Shown: positions 52,583-61,682, counted from the first letter of the stretch. The stretch is DNA of 64,000 nucleotides from Oceanicola sp. (GCA_022447275.1 JAKVBK010000006.1:58944-122943), one strand, 5' to 3'. Numbers and translations are program-made. Notes: generated by a model from the sequence alone, not told the origin.

Positions 52583-53371
52583 ATGGCTGGATTGATGCAG
52601 GGCAAGCGCGGTCTCGTGATGGGCGTTGCCAATGAGCGCTCCATCGCCTGGGGCATTGCCAAGGCGATGGCCGCACAAGGGGCCGAATTGGCTTTTACCT
52701 ATCAGGGCGAAGGCTTTGGAAAGCGGGTGGCACCGCTTGCCGAAAGCGTTGGCTCGGACATCCTTCTGGATGTTGATGTCACCGACGAAGCCAGCCTTGA
52801 TGCCGCTTTTGAAGCGCTTGGTGCGCGCTGGGACAGCCTTGATTTCCTCGTGCACGCCATCGCCTTTTCGGACAAGTCCGAACTGACGGGGCGGTTTCTG
52901 AATACCAGCAAAGAGAACTTCCAGACCTCTCTGACGATCTCCTGCTACTCCTTGATCGATGTGGCGCGCCGCGCCGTGCCGATGATGACGCAGGGCGGCA
53001 CGATCCTGACGCTCACCTATCAGGGCTCAAACCGGGTGACCCCGTTCTACAATGTCATGGGCGTGGCCAAGGCCGCCCTCGAAAGCACCGTGCGCTATCT
53101 GGCAAATGACCTCGGCCCAGAGGGCGTGCGGGTAAATGCCATCAGCCCGGGCCCGATGAAAACCCTCGCCGGGGCCGCCATCGGGGGCGCCCGCAAAACA
53201 TTCCGGCAGACCGAACAGAATGCCCCCTTGCGCGCCAATGCCACGCTCGAGGCGGTGGGCGGCACAGCGGTTTATCTGGCCTCCGATCATGGCGCCTGCA
53301 CCACCGGCGAAATCATCCGCGTGGATGGCGGCTATCACGTGCTGGGCATGCCGCAGTCGGAAAACCTGTAG
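52583..53371 (+). CDS. fabI: Enoyl-ACP reductase (NADH)
   Basis: Last step of each elongation cycle, reducing trans-2-enoyl-ACP; 262 residues of the short-chain dehydrogenase fold. The FabI-specific pattern VMGVANERSIAWGIAKAMA is at the N terminus, with catalytic Tyr/Lys in YNVMGVAKAALE and NAISPGPMKTLAGAAI near the C terminus. It is the last gene of the fabA-fabB-fabI run. Triclosan-type inhibitors target this family. Confidence 0.95.
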   Translation: MAGLMQGKRGLVMGVANERSIAWGIAKAMAAQGAELAFTYQGEGFGKRVAPLAESVGSDILLDVDVTDEASLDAAFEALGARWDSLDFLVHAIAFSDKSELTGRFLNTSKENFQTSLTISCYSLIDVARRAVPMMTQGGTILTLTYQGSNRVTPFYNVMGVAKAALESTVRYLANDLGPEGVRVNAISPGPMKTLAGAAIGGARKTFRQTEQNAPLRANATLEAVGGTAVYLASDHGACTTGEIIRVDGGYHVLGMPQSENL

Positions 53372-53412
53372 GGCCGCGCAAGGCATCAGGGCAGGACAAA
53401 GCCGGCCTCTCG

Positions 53413-53433
53413 GGCGCGCGGGGTTCGCGCGCC
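53413..53433. terminator. Hairpin between fabI and the YnjD-like gene
   Basis: GGCGCGC (53413-53419) and GCGCGCC (53427-53433) form a perfect 7-bp stem in the gap between convergent genes. No T-run follows, so a terminator role is only a possibility. Confidence 0.3.
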
Positions 53434-53454
53434 GCACAGGCCGCAGGCGCCCCG

Positions 53455-54090
53455 TCAGCCAATCTTGTAGACATCCCCGCCCGCTGCCGCCGCATCCTCT
53501 GCGTCATGGGTCACCAGAACCACGGGCAGCCCCCGCGCCTGCGCTCTGGCAAAAACCAAACTGCGGACCTGCGCCCGCAGCTCTGCATCGAGGCGCGAGA
53601 ACGGTTCATCGAGCAGCAGCGCGCGCGGCTCGGAAAGCAGCATGCGCATCAGCGCCACCCGGGCCTTTTGCCCGCCAGACAGCGTTGCGGGATCCCTTTG
53701 GGAGAACCCGGCAAGCCCGATCTCGTCCAGCGCGTCTTCTATGCGCGCCTGCCGGGTAGCCCGCCCCTGCACTGATGCGCTAAGCCCAAAGGCCAGATTT
53801 TCCCCCACGCTGAGATGCGGAAACAACAGATCGTCCTGAAACAGAATGCCAACCCGACGCTGCTCGGGCGGCAGGGGGGACAGATCCATGCCATCCAGCA
53901 AAACCCGCCCGGCTGTGCGAAAGACAGGGGACAGTGTGCCGGTGATCACCGACAGAAGCGTCGATTTACCCGCACCAGAGGGCCCCATCACCGTCAGGAT
54001 CTCTCCCGGCGCAACCCTGTGATCAATGTCAAACATGATCTGCCCATCGCGCGCGACGCTCAGGTTCTCCAGAACAAGGCCATCAGCCAT
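53455..54090 (-). CDS. ynjD: ABC transporter ATP-binding protein, YnjD-like
   Basis: ATPase of 211 residues: Walker A GPSGAGKST, signature LSGGQKARVALM, Walker B ALLLDEPFSRLD and the switch His in VLVTHDAEDA. It starts at ATG 54090 (MADGLVLENL), which overlaps the permease stop by eight bases. Order YnjB-like, YnjC-like, YnjD-like, with a YnjF-like phosphatidyltransferase first, mirrors the E. coli ynj genes. A thiamine-type (ThiQ) role is the main alternative. Gene symbol follows the operon comparison. Confidence 0.85.
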   Translation of the reverse strand: MADGLVLENLSVARDGQIMFDIDHRVAPGEILTVMGPSGAGKSTLLSVITGTLSPVFRTAGRVLLDGMDLSPLPPEQRRVGILFQDDLLFPHLSVGENLAFGLSASVQGRATRQARIEDALDEIGLAGFSQRDPATLSGGQKARVALMRMLLSEPRALLLDEPFSRLDAELRAQVRSLVFARAQARGLPVVLVTHDAEDAAAAGGDVYKIG

Positions 54091-55852
54091 CAAGAACACC
54101 TCTTCGATTGCGCCAGACAAAGGCCGGCAGGGCCAAGGCAAGAGCAAAGGGCAACAGGGCGGCAACTGTCTGTGCCAAGGCAAAAACGCCGATGGCCCGC
54201 CTGTCGCCGCCTGCCGATAGGGCCACGGCTTCGGTTGTCAGCGTCTGTATCCGCCCGCCCCCTACAAGCAATGTGGGCAGATACTGCCCGACCGAAACAG
54301 CAAACCCCACGGCAAAAGCCGTCAGGATGGGCGCCAGCAACATGGGCATACGCAGGCGCCACATCACCCGGCCGGGCGTCGCCCCGAGGGCCGCCCCAAT
54401 GGTGGCCAGCCGTGTATCCCACGCGCGCCAGGGATCCCCAAGGGACAGAAACACATAGGGCAGCACAAATACCAGATGGGCCGCGATGACGGGGCCACGC
54501 CCTGTTTGGGCACCAGCGGCCAGAAACAGCGTCTGCAGTCCGGGCAGAAAGGCAATCTGAGGCACCAGCAACGGCAGGTAGAGGATCAGCGTGCCGCCCT
54601 GCCCCATCCGCTTGCCAGACCTGTGCTCTGCCTCAAGACAAGCCATGACAAGCAGCAGTGCCAAACCGGCAGAGATACCAGCCAAAAGGATGGTTTCTGC
54701 CGCCGCATCCCACAGCCCGGGGCCGTGCCGGGCCCAACTGCGCCAGCTCAGCCCGCTCGGCCATGCATCCGGAAATGCCCAGAACCCCGCGACAGACCAC
54801 ACCGCCAAACCCGCCAAGCCGACAAGCACAGCGCAGGCCACCAGCACGCCTGCCCCTGCCCCTACAGCGCGCTGCAGGCCCTGCAGGCGCCCGCGCCCAC
54901 CGGCCACCAATACGCGGCGGCCGAGCGCGGCCAAGAGGCGCTCGGCAAGCCGCCAGCCCAAAAGGCCCACCCCCACCAAGCCCAGTTGCAACAGGGCCGC
55001 AGCCGAGGCCTGCCCGCGCAGCGTCAGGTCCGGATCGCTCATCCACTTGGTGATCTGCACGGCAAGGGTCGGCGGCGTCGATGGCCCAAGGATCAGCGCC
55101 ACATCCACCACGGACATCGCATAGGCCAGCACCACGTAAACCGGCAGTCGGATTTGCGCATAGACCCGCGGAAAGACACAGCGCATCCAGCCCGAAACGC
55201 GCCCATATCCCAAGGCCCGCGCCACTGCCATCGCGCGCGTGCCATCGGATTGGCCAAGTGCAGCCAGGGTCATCAGCAGCAGGAAGGGCACCTCCTTGAT
55301 GATCAACCCAGCCACCATGGCCAACCCCAACGGATCCTGCACGATCAGCACATCGGGCGGTTTATCCCAGCCACTGGGCCAAGGTGAGATCAGGCGCGCA
55401 ATCCAGCCCGACGGCGCAATCAGGAACGCCAGCCCAAAGGCCGCTGCCGCATGGGGCACGGATAAAAGAGGCGACAGCAGCCGCTGCAGCAAAACGAAGG
55501 CGCGCGTGCCATGCCACCCGGCAACAATCAGCGCCACAAGGCCCAGTGCGCAGGCGGTCGAAAGCAGCCCGGTTGTCAAGCTGAGCCAAACAGCATGGCT
55601 GAGGCCGGGCCATCCCATAAGGTCAGCAAAGGCCCCGAGGCCCGGATCAACAAGCCCCGCCGCTGGAAGCCAGCCAAATGCGGGCGCAAGGGTGCCCGCC
55701 AGTCCGGCAGCCACCGGCAGCAGAAGCGCCAAAACCGTCAGCGTTGGCACAAAGCGCAACGCCCCCATGCGGACAGGCGAACGCCGCCCCCGGGAAGGGG
55801 CGGCGCCTGTCTGTGTCGGGGCCTGTATCAGACCCGTTTCCGGGCCCGGCAT
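54083..55852 (-). CDS. ynjC: ABC transporter permease with two fused membrane domains, YnjC-like
   Basis: Large permease of about 590 residues with some twelve hydrophobic segments, two repeats of the ABC membrane domain. It carries the EAA-type loops with G at the expected spacing (ATIGAALGATPGRVMWRLRM in the second half and ARALGYGRVSGWMRCVFP in the first). The start is uncertain: ATG 55852 gives a short hydrophilic N terminus, while ATG 55768 (MGALRFVPTLTV) would start directly at the first helix. It sits between the binding-protein and ATPase genes. Confidence 0.85.
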   Translation of the reverse strand: MPGPETGLIQAPTQTGAAPSRGRRSPVRMGALRFVPTLTVLALLLPVAAGLAGTLAPAFGWLPAAGLVDPGLGAFADLMGWPGLSHAVWLSLTTGLLSTACALGLVALIVAGWHGTRAFVLLQRLLSPLLSVPHAAAAFGLAFLIAPSGWIARLISPWPSGWDKPPDVLIVQDPLGLAMVAGLIIKEVPFLLLMTLAALGQSDGTRAMAVARALGYGRVSGWMRCVFPRVYAQIRLPVYVVLAYAMSVVDVALILGPSTPPTLAVQITKWMSDPDLTLRGQASAAALLQLGLVGVGLLGWRLAERLLAALGRRVLVAGGRGRLQGLQRAVGAGAGVLVACAVLVGLAGLAVWSVAGFWAFPDAWPSGLSWRSWARHGPGLWDAAAETILLAGISAGLALLLVMACLEAEHRSGKRMGQGGTLILYLPLLVPQIAFLPGLQTLFLAAGAQTGRGPVIAAHLVFVLPYVFLSLGDPWRAWDTRLATIGAALGATPGRVMWRLRMPMLLAPILTAFAVGFAVSVGQYLPTLLVGGGRIQTLTTEAVALSAGGDRRAIGVFALAQTVAALLPFALALALPAFVWRNRRGVLDG

Positions 55853-55880
55853 AGGGGGGTGCGGGCCGCGTTCCGTCACA

Positions 55881-57098
55881 TCACTCGGCGACGCCGTAGC
55901 GCGCAGCCCAATCCTCTGCAATGCGGGTCATCCAGCTGGGATGCGGCTCCGGCAACACCGTGCCAAGCTCCGCAGGCGTCAGGGTGGCCACGCCAAGATC
56001 GAGCCCATCGAAGAGCGCGCGCTGCTCACCATCAAGCTTGGCCATGGACAGCACTGTCCCGTAGCCCAACACCGATGGATCCTGCGCCCGGGCCTGCGCT
56101 TCTGGCGAAAGCAGGAAATTGGCGACAACCATCGCGCCGGCCTGCGCATTGGCATTGTAGGGGATCGCCACGAAGCTCGCATTGCCCAGCGTGCCCTTAT
56201 CAAGCACGAAAGTCCGAACGGTTTCAGGCAGTTGGAAATTCGCAATGGCTGTTGAGGCTTCGCCCGGGGAGAAGCTGATCGCAAGGTCAATCTCGTCATC
56301 TGCCATCAACTGCAACTGACGGGGCCCGGCGGCCGGGTAGGCCCGACCTTGGCGCCACAGATGGGGGGTCAGCTCCTCGAGGAAGGCCCAAAGCGGCGCT
56401 GTCACCGCGTCATAGTTGTCGCCCGCTGCTTCAGACAGGACGGCCTGATCGTCGGTCAGATCAATCAGAGCCTGCTTCAGGAAGGTGGTGCCCAGAAAGT
56501 CGGGGGGCTGCGGATAGGTGAAGCGTCCCGGGTTTGCCTGTGCCCATTCCAGGATCGCGCCCATCGATCCCAGCGGCGCGGCAATATCGGCGGTGTCATA
56601 CATGAAGACCACCTGCGCCATGGCCCAAGGGCTTTCATAGCCCTCCACCGGCACGGTGAAATCCGTTTGAACCGTCTTGCCCTCGAAATCCACGACTGAC
56701 CAGTTCGGCAGGCTTTCGGCAAAGGGGCCAAACAGCAGTTCCGCCTCTTTCATGGCGGCAAAATTGGCGCCGTTGATCCAGATCATGTCAATGGCGCCGC
56801 CACTGTCTTGACCGGCCTGCTTTTCGGCGATCACACGGCTCACAGCATCGGCCGTGTCCGACAGTTTCACATGTTCCAGCGTCACCCCGTAGGTGTCTGC
56901 AACGCGCGCCCCAACCCAGGCGATGAAATCATTTGTGGTGGTCGAACCGCCCCAAGCATTCCAATAGACAGTCTGGCCGCGCGCAGCCTCCGTTACGGCG
57001 TCCCAGTTGGCGGGATCAGGTGCGTCAGCAGCAACGCTGGGCGAAGCGGCCAATGCAGCGGCGACAAGGCCGGCTGCGGCGATAGGTGTAGATCTCAT
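55881..57098 (-). CDS. ynjB: ABC transporter substrate-binding protein, YnjB-like
   Basis: Periplasmic binding protein of 405 residues. Signal peptide at residues 1-24 (hydrophobic, cleavage after SVAA), then a bilobed protein with YWNAWGGSTTTNDFIAWVGA and DMIWINGANFAAMKEAELLF, characteristic of the YnjB family of extracellular solute-binding proteins. The ligand is unknown. The ATG at 57098 overlaps the YnjF-like stop by four bases, giving a tightly coupled operon. The longer frame upstream to 57245 lies inside the YnjF-like gene. Confidence 0.88.
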   Translation of the reverse strand: MRSTPIAAAGLVAAALAASPSVAADAPDPANWDAVTEAARGQTVYWNAWGGSTTTNDFIAWVGARVADTYGVTLEHVKLSDTADAVSRVIAEKQAGQDSGGAIDMIWINGANFAAMKEAELLFGPFAESLPNWSVVDFEGKTVQTDFTVPVEGYESPWAMAQVVFMYDTADIAAPLGSMGAILEWAQANPGRFTYPQPPDFLGTTFLKQALIDLTDDQAVLSEAAGDNYDAVTAPLWAFLEELTPHLWRQGRAYPAAGPRQLQLMADDEIDLAISFSPGEASTAIANFQLPETVRTFVLDKGTLGNASFVAIPYNANAQAGAMVVANFLLSPEAQARAQDPSVLGYGTVLSMAKLDGEQRALFDGLDLGVATLTPAELGTVLPEPHPSWMTRIAEDWAARYGVAE

Positions 57099-57745
57099 GA
57101 AGGTGTCCTTGGCTCTTGAGGATGCGTTTGGTTGAGGGATGCGCTGAACACCTCGCGGGCCAGCAGAAGACGCGAAAAAGCGGTGATGAAGCAGAGGCTT
57201 GCGAATATCCATGCCAAGGGGGCAAACCACCCGGGCAGGAGGCACAGCAGCACGAAGAATGCGATTGTTTCGGTGCCTTCCAGTAGCCCTCCGGTGAAAT
57301 AGAGAGATTTCACTCCGCGCGCATCGCTTTGCATGGCATGCTTTTCGGCCAGGATCGCGTAGCCCAGAAACGACGTGCCATTCACGTAGAAACTGACCAG
57401 GAGAAAGCCTCCGGCCAGCCCGTTGCTTGCGGGGTCCATCACGATGAAGGCAAAGGGGATCGCCCCGTAGAAGAGAAAATCACAGAAAATATCGAGGTAG
57501 CCGCCGAAATCCGTACCTTGGGTGGCCCGCGCCACGGCGCCATCAAGCCCATCCGCAAGGCGCGAGGCCAGCAGCGGCCACAGGGCAAGGCCAGCCGCCC
57601 CGAAGGCGATCAGCACAGCGGCCAAAAGACCGAAGCCCAGCCCCGTGACCGTCACGGCATTGGCCGTCACGCCCGCATTGGCCAACCCGCGCCCAAGGCG
57701 GTTCAATGGGGGGTCAATCAAGCGGCGTGCAGCAGCGTCGAGCAT
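57095..57745 (-). CDS. ynjF: CDP-alcohol phosphatidyltransferase family protein, YnjF-like
   Basis: Membrane enzyme of 216 residues. The family motif D-G-x2-A-R-x8-G-x3-D-x3-D is complete in DGLDGAVARATQGTDFGGYL followed by the last Asp residues, and there are about six membrane segments. Such enzymes join a CDP-linked alcohol to another alcohol (as in phosphatidylglycerol or phosphatidylinositol synthesis). Substrates are unknown. First gene of the operon with the YnjB-, YnjC- and YnjD-like genes, which suggests a link between the imported compound and lipid synthesis. Confidence 0.87.
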   Translation of the reverse strand: MLDAAARRLIDPPLNRLGRGLANAGVTANAVTVTGLGFGLLAAVLIAFGAAGLALWPLLASRLADGLDGAVARATQGTDFGGYLDIFCDFLFYGAIPFAFIVMDPASNGLAGGFLLVSFYVNGTSFLGYAILAEKHAMQSDARGVKSLYFTGGLLEGTETIAFFVLLCLLPGWFAPLAWIFASLCFITAFSRLLLAREVFSASLNQTHPQEPRTPS

Positions 57746-57833
57746 GGGTCAACCTCGCGGTACAGACCATTTTTTTCACCCGTCCTTCGCATGATTGCAA
57801 TGCAGGGAACGGATTTGTGAAAGCGTCCCGGTC

Positions 57834-58439
57834 TCAATCCTGATCTGTCTCGCCTGCGCCCGCGCCGCGTTTGCGCGAGGCCTCCGTCGCGGGGGCGTAG
57901 GTCTTGGCCGCAAAGGCATTGAGCCCAGCGATCACGGCATCCGGCACATTGGCACGGCTGTGCGGGACCAACCCTTCCGGCAGTTCGCCCAGAGCCTGTG
58001 CGATCACACAGGCGCCGCGAGCTGGCGCCGCAGGGCCATCTTGTGCGATGCGGCCATCAGCGAGGCAGGTGAATTTTGCGGCGCCAAAGGTCACCGAGAA
58101 CGCGCGCCTCTGATCCTTTGCCGCGCGCAGAACATAGGGCACCAGCAAGAGCGGCGAGAGGCACTCAGGCAGGCTGCGGGGGCCATCTTGGCACAGGCTC
58201 GCGGCCCGATCTGACAGGGCAACGCCGATCAGGATGGGATCCTCCGCCGGGTCACATCCCAGTGCGGCCAGCAAGGCCTCTGGCCCGGGCAAACCAAACC
58301 GGGCCAGGGATCGGACGGCATCCGCCGCGTCCTCCGCCAGCCCCCACGAATGCCCACTGCCACGCGCCGCCTTCCCAGCCAGACTGGCCACTTCGCCCAA
58401 AGCAAGGTCTGTTTGGGCAGGGGGCGGCGCCCCGGTCAT
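57834..58439 (-). CDS. DUF3726-type protein
   Basis: Protein of 201 residues with the N-terminal segment LGEVASLAGKAARGSGHSWG followed by LAEDAADAVRSLARFGLPG, as in the DUF3726 family of Rhodobacteraceae. There is no signal peptide or membrane segment, and the tail is basic then acidic. The function is not known to me. It overlaps the upstream 566-residue gene by four bases (ATGA), as last gene of the operon that starts with a dipeptidase. Confidence 0.75.
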   Translation of the reverse strand: MTGAPPPAQTDLALGEVASLAGKAARGSGHSWGLAEDAADAVRSLARFGLPGPEALLAALGCDPAEDPILIGVALSDRAASLCQDGPRSLPECLSPLLLVPYVLRAAKDQRRAFSVTFGAAKFTCLADGRIAQDGPAAPARGACVIAQALGELPEGLVPHSRANVPDAVIAGLNAFAAKTYAPATEASRKRGAGAGETDQD

Positions 58440-60136
58440 GACGGAGCCACCGGTTCGGAGAGGGCCCAGCGGTCCCGTCCGGCGGTCTGCAGATCGGGCG
58501 GGAGCGGCGCACCGGCAAACATGGTGATCCTGACCCAGCGATCAGAACGCGGATCAAAGCGGGTTGCGCCAAAACAGGCCAGCTTTGTGCGCAGCATGTC
58601 GATGGGCAGAAGGGTGTCGGCCACCGTATTGTCACGGATCTCGCCAAACGGCATGGCTGCCAACCGCTGGACCCGTCGGACGCTGCCGCGTTCCTGCGGA
58701 TGGTCAGACAGGAAATCCGCTACGCTCATCCCATCGGCACAGGGGGCCAAGGCAGCATGGAGGCGGGCCACGTCGCGCCCGGGCGCGAGGGGCTGTTCCC
58801 AAGGCTCAAGCGGTTCCTCGTCCCGTTCCCCAAGACGGGGTTCCAGCTTTTCCTCAGAAACATACCAGATGCGGGCCTGCGCGGCGGGGCGGTCCCAATC
58901 CACGTCCAACGCCCAGTCATAGCGGGCCGCGATCATGCTGCGCAGACGGCCCACCGTCATGGAGCCATCAATCACAAACAGGCCGGCATCCGGCACGGCC
59001 AAATGATCGGCCAGATCGTCCACGAGGCGGCCATGGGGCTCCAGCATAAGGGACAGGGTCAATTCCGCCCCTTCCACGCTGAGTTCTGCCAACGCCCAGC
59101 GGGCGAGCCTGTCCCACGGATAGACCCCCCGCAAACCGCCGCGCTGCAGATGGGCGTTCAAGCGCGCCATATCCGCACGGCACTGGGCAACGCGCGGCTG
59201 TTGAAACGGGTGCTCGGTGCGCCAGCCTTCAGCGAGATTACGGGCCCGCGCAGCTGCCAGATGAAAGGCCTCTGCTGCGCCCGGCGTTGCCAGCGGCAGC
59301 GCCCGCACGCGCGCGATCGCGGTTTCACGCGCGGTGATCCACGCATTCAGGAGATCAGGGTGGTTGATAAGATAGGGCGCCATGCCCAGCCCCGTGGAAT
59401 TTCCAATGCCCAGTTGGCGCGCGATCTCCGGTGACAGGCCCACCGCCCTTGCCCCTCCGCGCGCCCGGGCGAGGTGTTCTACCAGCAAGGTCACAAACCA
59501 CCGGATCAGATAGACATTGAGCATCTCAACCTGAAACGGCGCGTGGCATTCCGGGCGCGAGGCGATCACCGCACGGTCAGCAGCGCCAAACTTGGCCGAA
59601 CCGTAAACCGCCGTGGTGCGCATCAGGTACCCGGTTTCCAAAACCCGCGCGGCGTCCGGCTGTTGGCCTGCAGCAAGGCTGTCGACCACATGCTCAAACA
59701 CCCGCACGGACCGGTTGGCCCGGGACAGTACCAACTCCGATTGCGACACGCGCCCGGCCTCTTGTACCGGCACATTCTCCCGCAGGCGGGCAATATCCTC
59801 GGCCGTGGCGACCCCGTCATGGAGCGCAAAAGTGGCATCCCATGCCGTTGCAATCACCCGATCCGAGCGTTTCTCCGCAGGCAGATCATGGGCGAAAGCC
59901 ACCAGCGAATAGCTGCGTTCCGGCCCGTGCGCAGCCAGCACCGCATGGCCCACCCCGGATGGATCAATCTGCCAGTCAGCGACGTCAAAACGCCAGTTCT
60001 CATCATAGAGCCGCCGCAGCAGCACACGCATGAACGACAAGCGTGTTGCATGGGACGCGCCCAGTCGCTCCAGACGCATGACCTCGCGCGGATCGCGCAA
60101 CTTCAGCCGCGAGGAGGGCACAGTGGTATGTTTCAC
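58436..60136 (-). CDS. Hypothetical protein of 566 residues in the dipeptidase operon
   Basis: Soluble protein without signal peptide or membrane helices, with a predominantly helical composition and many Arg and Ala residues. Segments such as SRLKLRDPREVMRLERLGAS near the start and WFVTLLVEHLARARGGARAV in the middle show no known motif. I do not recognise the family. It lies between a membrane dipeptidase gene (upstream) and a DUF3726 gene (downstream), each linked by a 4-base ATGA overlap, so the three proteins very likely act together. Confidence 0.75.
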   Translation of the reverse strand: MKHTTVPSSRLKLRDPREVMRLERLGASHATRLSFMRVLLRRLYDENWRFDVADWQIDPSGVGHAVLAAHGPERSYSLVAFAHDLPAEKRSDRVIATAWDATFALHDGVATAEDIARLRENVPVQEAGRVSQSELVLSRANRSVRVFEHVVDSLAAGQQPDAARVLETGYLMRTTAVYGSAKFGAADRAVIASRPECHAPFQVEMLNVYLIRWFVTLLVEHLARARGGARAVGLSPEIARQLGIGNSTGLGMAPYLINHPDLLNAWITARETAIARVRALPLATPGAAEAFHLAAARARNLAEGWRTEHPFQQPRVAQCRADMARLNAHLQRGGLRGVYPWDRLARWALAELSVEGAELTLSLMLEPHGRLVDDLADHLAVPDAGLFVIDGSMTVGRLRSMIAARYDWALDVDWDRPAAQARIWYVSEEKLEPRLGERDEEPLEPWEQPLAPGRDVARLHAALAPCADGMSVADFLSDHPQERGSVRRVQRLAAMPFGEIRDNTVADTLLPIDMLRTKLACFGATRFDPRSDRWVRITMFAGAPLPPDLQTAGRDRWALSEPVAPS

Positions 60137-61122
60137 GCGGCACTCCTTTCCGGTCCGAAATTGGCATCGTAAAAGCGCAGCCAGTTCTCACCCATGATGC
60201 CGGCCACTTCGTCCGCGCTGAGGCCAGTGGCCCGCAAGCCCGCCTCGATCGTGCCGAAATCGCGGTTATCTTTGAACCAATCCGGCTGCGGTGGAAAACC
60301 GGGCGCAGAGGCGGATCCCTCGCCGTAATCGATCTCGCGCGACCAGCGGCCCACCCGCATCCATTCCACCACACTGTCGGGCTGATCCTGGCACAAATCC
60401 GTGCCAATCCCGACCTTGTCAGCGCCCATCACCTCAGCCGTGCGGGCGGCCATCTCGCAGAAGTCAGACAGGGTGCAGTCGGTGCCTCCCTTCAGGTGAT
60501 GGGGATACAGCGACAGGCCGAGCATGCCACCGCTCTCGGCCAGCGCCTTTAGAACGGTGTCTGATTTATTGCGCCGGGCCGGGTGCCAACGTGCAGGGTT
60601 TGCATGGGTAATGGAAATCGGACGGCGCGAGTGCTCGATTGCCTGCAAGGTCGAGCGTTCGGCAGAGTGGCTCATGTCGACAACAAGGCCCACCCGGTTC
60701 ATCTCGGCGATGACTTGCTTGCCCATGCGGGTCAGGCCGGGATCCTCAGCTTCGTAGCATCCCGTCGCCAGCAAGGACTGGTTGTTATAGGTCAACTGCA
60801 TGAACCGGGCGCCCAGCGTGTGGCACACCTCGACCAAACCGATATCGGCGGCGATGGGTTCTGGCGTTTGGTAGCCAAAAAAGATGGCCGTGCGCTGCTC
60901 ACGCCGGGCGCGGCGCACATCATCGCCCGTGCGGCCTTGAAAGATCAGATCGGGATAGGCTTCGAAACGGCGGTTCCAGGCTACAACCTGTTGCACCATC
61001 TCGGCAAAATTCTCGTGGTAGGCGATGGTGACATGCACCGCATCGACTGCGCCCTCGCGCATCTGGCGAAAGATCTTTTCAGACCAATTCGCGTATTGCA
61101 GGCAGTCTATTCGATGGGACAC
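60133..61122 (-). CDS. Membrane dipeptidase (M19, renal-dipeptidase type)
   Basis: Zinc dipeptidase-fold enzyme of 329 residues. Metal-site and family motifs include AVHVTIAYHENF, LVVDMSHSAERSTLQAIEHS, ITHANPARWHPARRNKSD and VGIGTDLCQDQ. A GTG at 61122 with GGGGAGGG upstream is the best start; ATG 61296 has no ribosome binding site and an atypical extension. M19 enzymes in Rhodobacteraceae also act on amidated or modified dipeptides and other small amides. First of a three-gene operon with a 566-residue unknown and a DUF3726 gene. Confidence 0.88.
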   Translation of the reverse strand: MSHRIDCLQYANWSEKIFRQMREGAVDAVHVTIAYHENFAEMVQQVVAWNRRFEAYPDLIFQGRTGDDVRRARREQRTAIFFGYQTPEPIAADIGLVEVCHTLGARFMQLTYNNQSLLATGCYEAEDPGLTRMGKQVIAEMNRVGLVVDMSHSAERSTLQAIEHSRRPISITHANPARWHPARRNKSDTVLKALAESGGMLGLSLYPHHLKGGTDCTLSDFCEMAARTAEVMGADKVGIGTDLCQDQPDSVVEWMRVGRWSREIDYGEGSASAPGFPPQPDWFKDNRDFGTIEAGLRATGLSADEVAGIMGENWLRFYDANFGPERSAA

Positions 61123-61355
61123 GCGTGCCCTCCCCAACAGGATCACCGCGCAACACTGACCGCTTCGCAGATACGGATCAAGGAAGAATAACCATATCGC
61201 GGCGGCGGTAAGGTCGCGGAGGGGGCGCGTTTGCGGCAAGCGATGCCGCTTTGCAGTGTCGGACAGCGCACCAAGGCAAGCTTGGCACGTGGCCAATTCA
61301 GGCTGGGGTTAGGTGGGTCTGCGCAGCCCTTCACTGAGGGCCGTGCCAGAACAAG

Positions 61356-61381
61356 CCCGCGCCGCATTTCAGCGGCGCGGG
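61356..61381 (-). terminator. Stem-loop after the DUF333 lipoprotein gene
   Basis: CCCGCGCCGC (61356-61365) and GCGGCGCGGG (61372-61381) form a perfect 10-bp stem with a six-base loop, beginning ten bases beyond the lipoprotein stop on the minus strand. A weak CTTGTTCT run follows. Probable terminator. Confidence 0.6.
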
Positions 61382-61390
61382 ACTTGGGAC

Positions 61391-61627
61391 TTAGCCGTTT
61401 TGCTCGCGGTAATATTCCCAGGCATCTATTTCCGTGCCATCGGCCAACTTGCAGACACCGTATTCACCTTCGTCGCCTTTGCGGATCTCGTACTCGCCGC
61501 CGCTTTCGATGCAGAACACAGCAGCAGGGTTCGCAATGCCCACGGCTTCGGTTTCTTCTTCCTGACATGCCGACAGCGCCAAGCCCGCCGCAGCCAAGCC
61601 AACCAATGTGATAAGGGGCGTTTTCAT
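61391..61627 (-). CDS. DUF333-type small lipoprotein
   Basis: Protein of 78 residues with a lipoprotein signal (lipobox LSAC, Cys near residue 21) and a short mature domain: NPAAVFCIESGGEYEIRKGD and GVCKLADGTEIDAWEYYREQ. This is the DUF333 pattern (also in E. coli YoaF). The two cysteines of the mature domain may form a disulfide. Transcribed alone and followed by a hairpin; the next gene on the same strand, the LprI-MliC fusion, is 55 bases upstream. Confidence 0.88.
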   Translation of the reverse strand: MKTPLITLVGLAAAGLALSACQEEETEAVGIANPAAVFCIESGGEYEIRKGDEGEYGVCKLADGTEIDAWEYYREQNG

Positions 61628-61682
61628 TGTGGTTTCTCCAGTATGTTATTGCTTTGATACCTGCTGTCGCCGTCGCCCAGCA

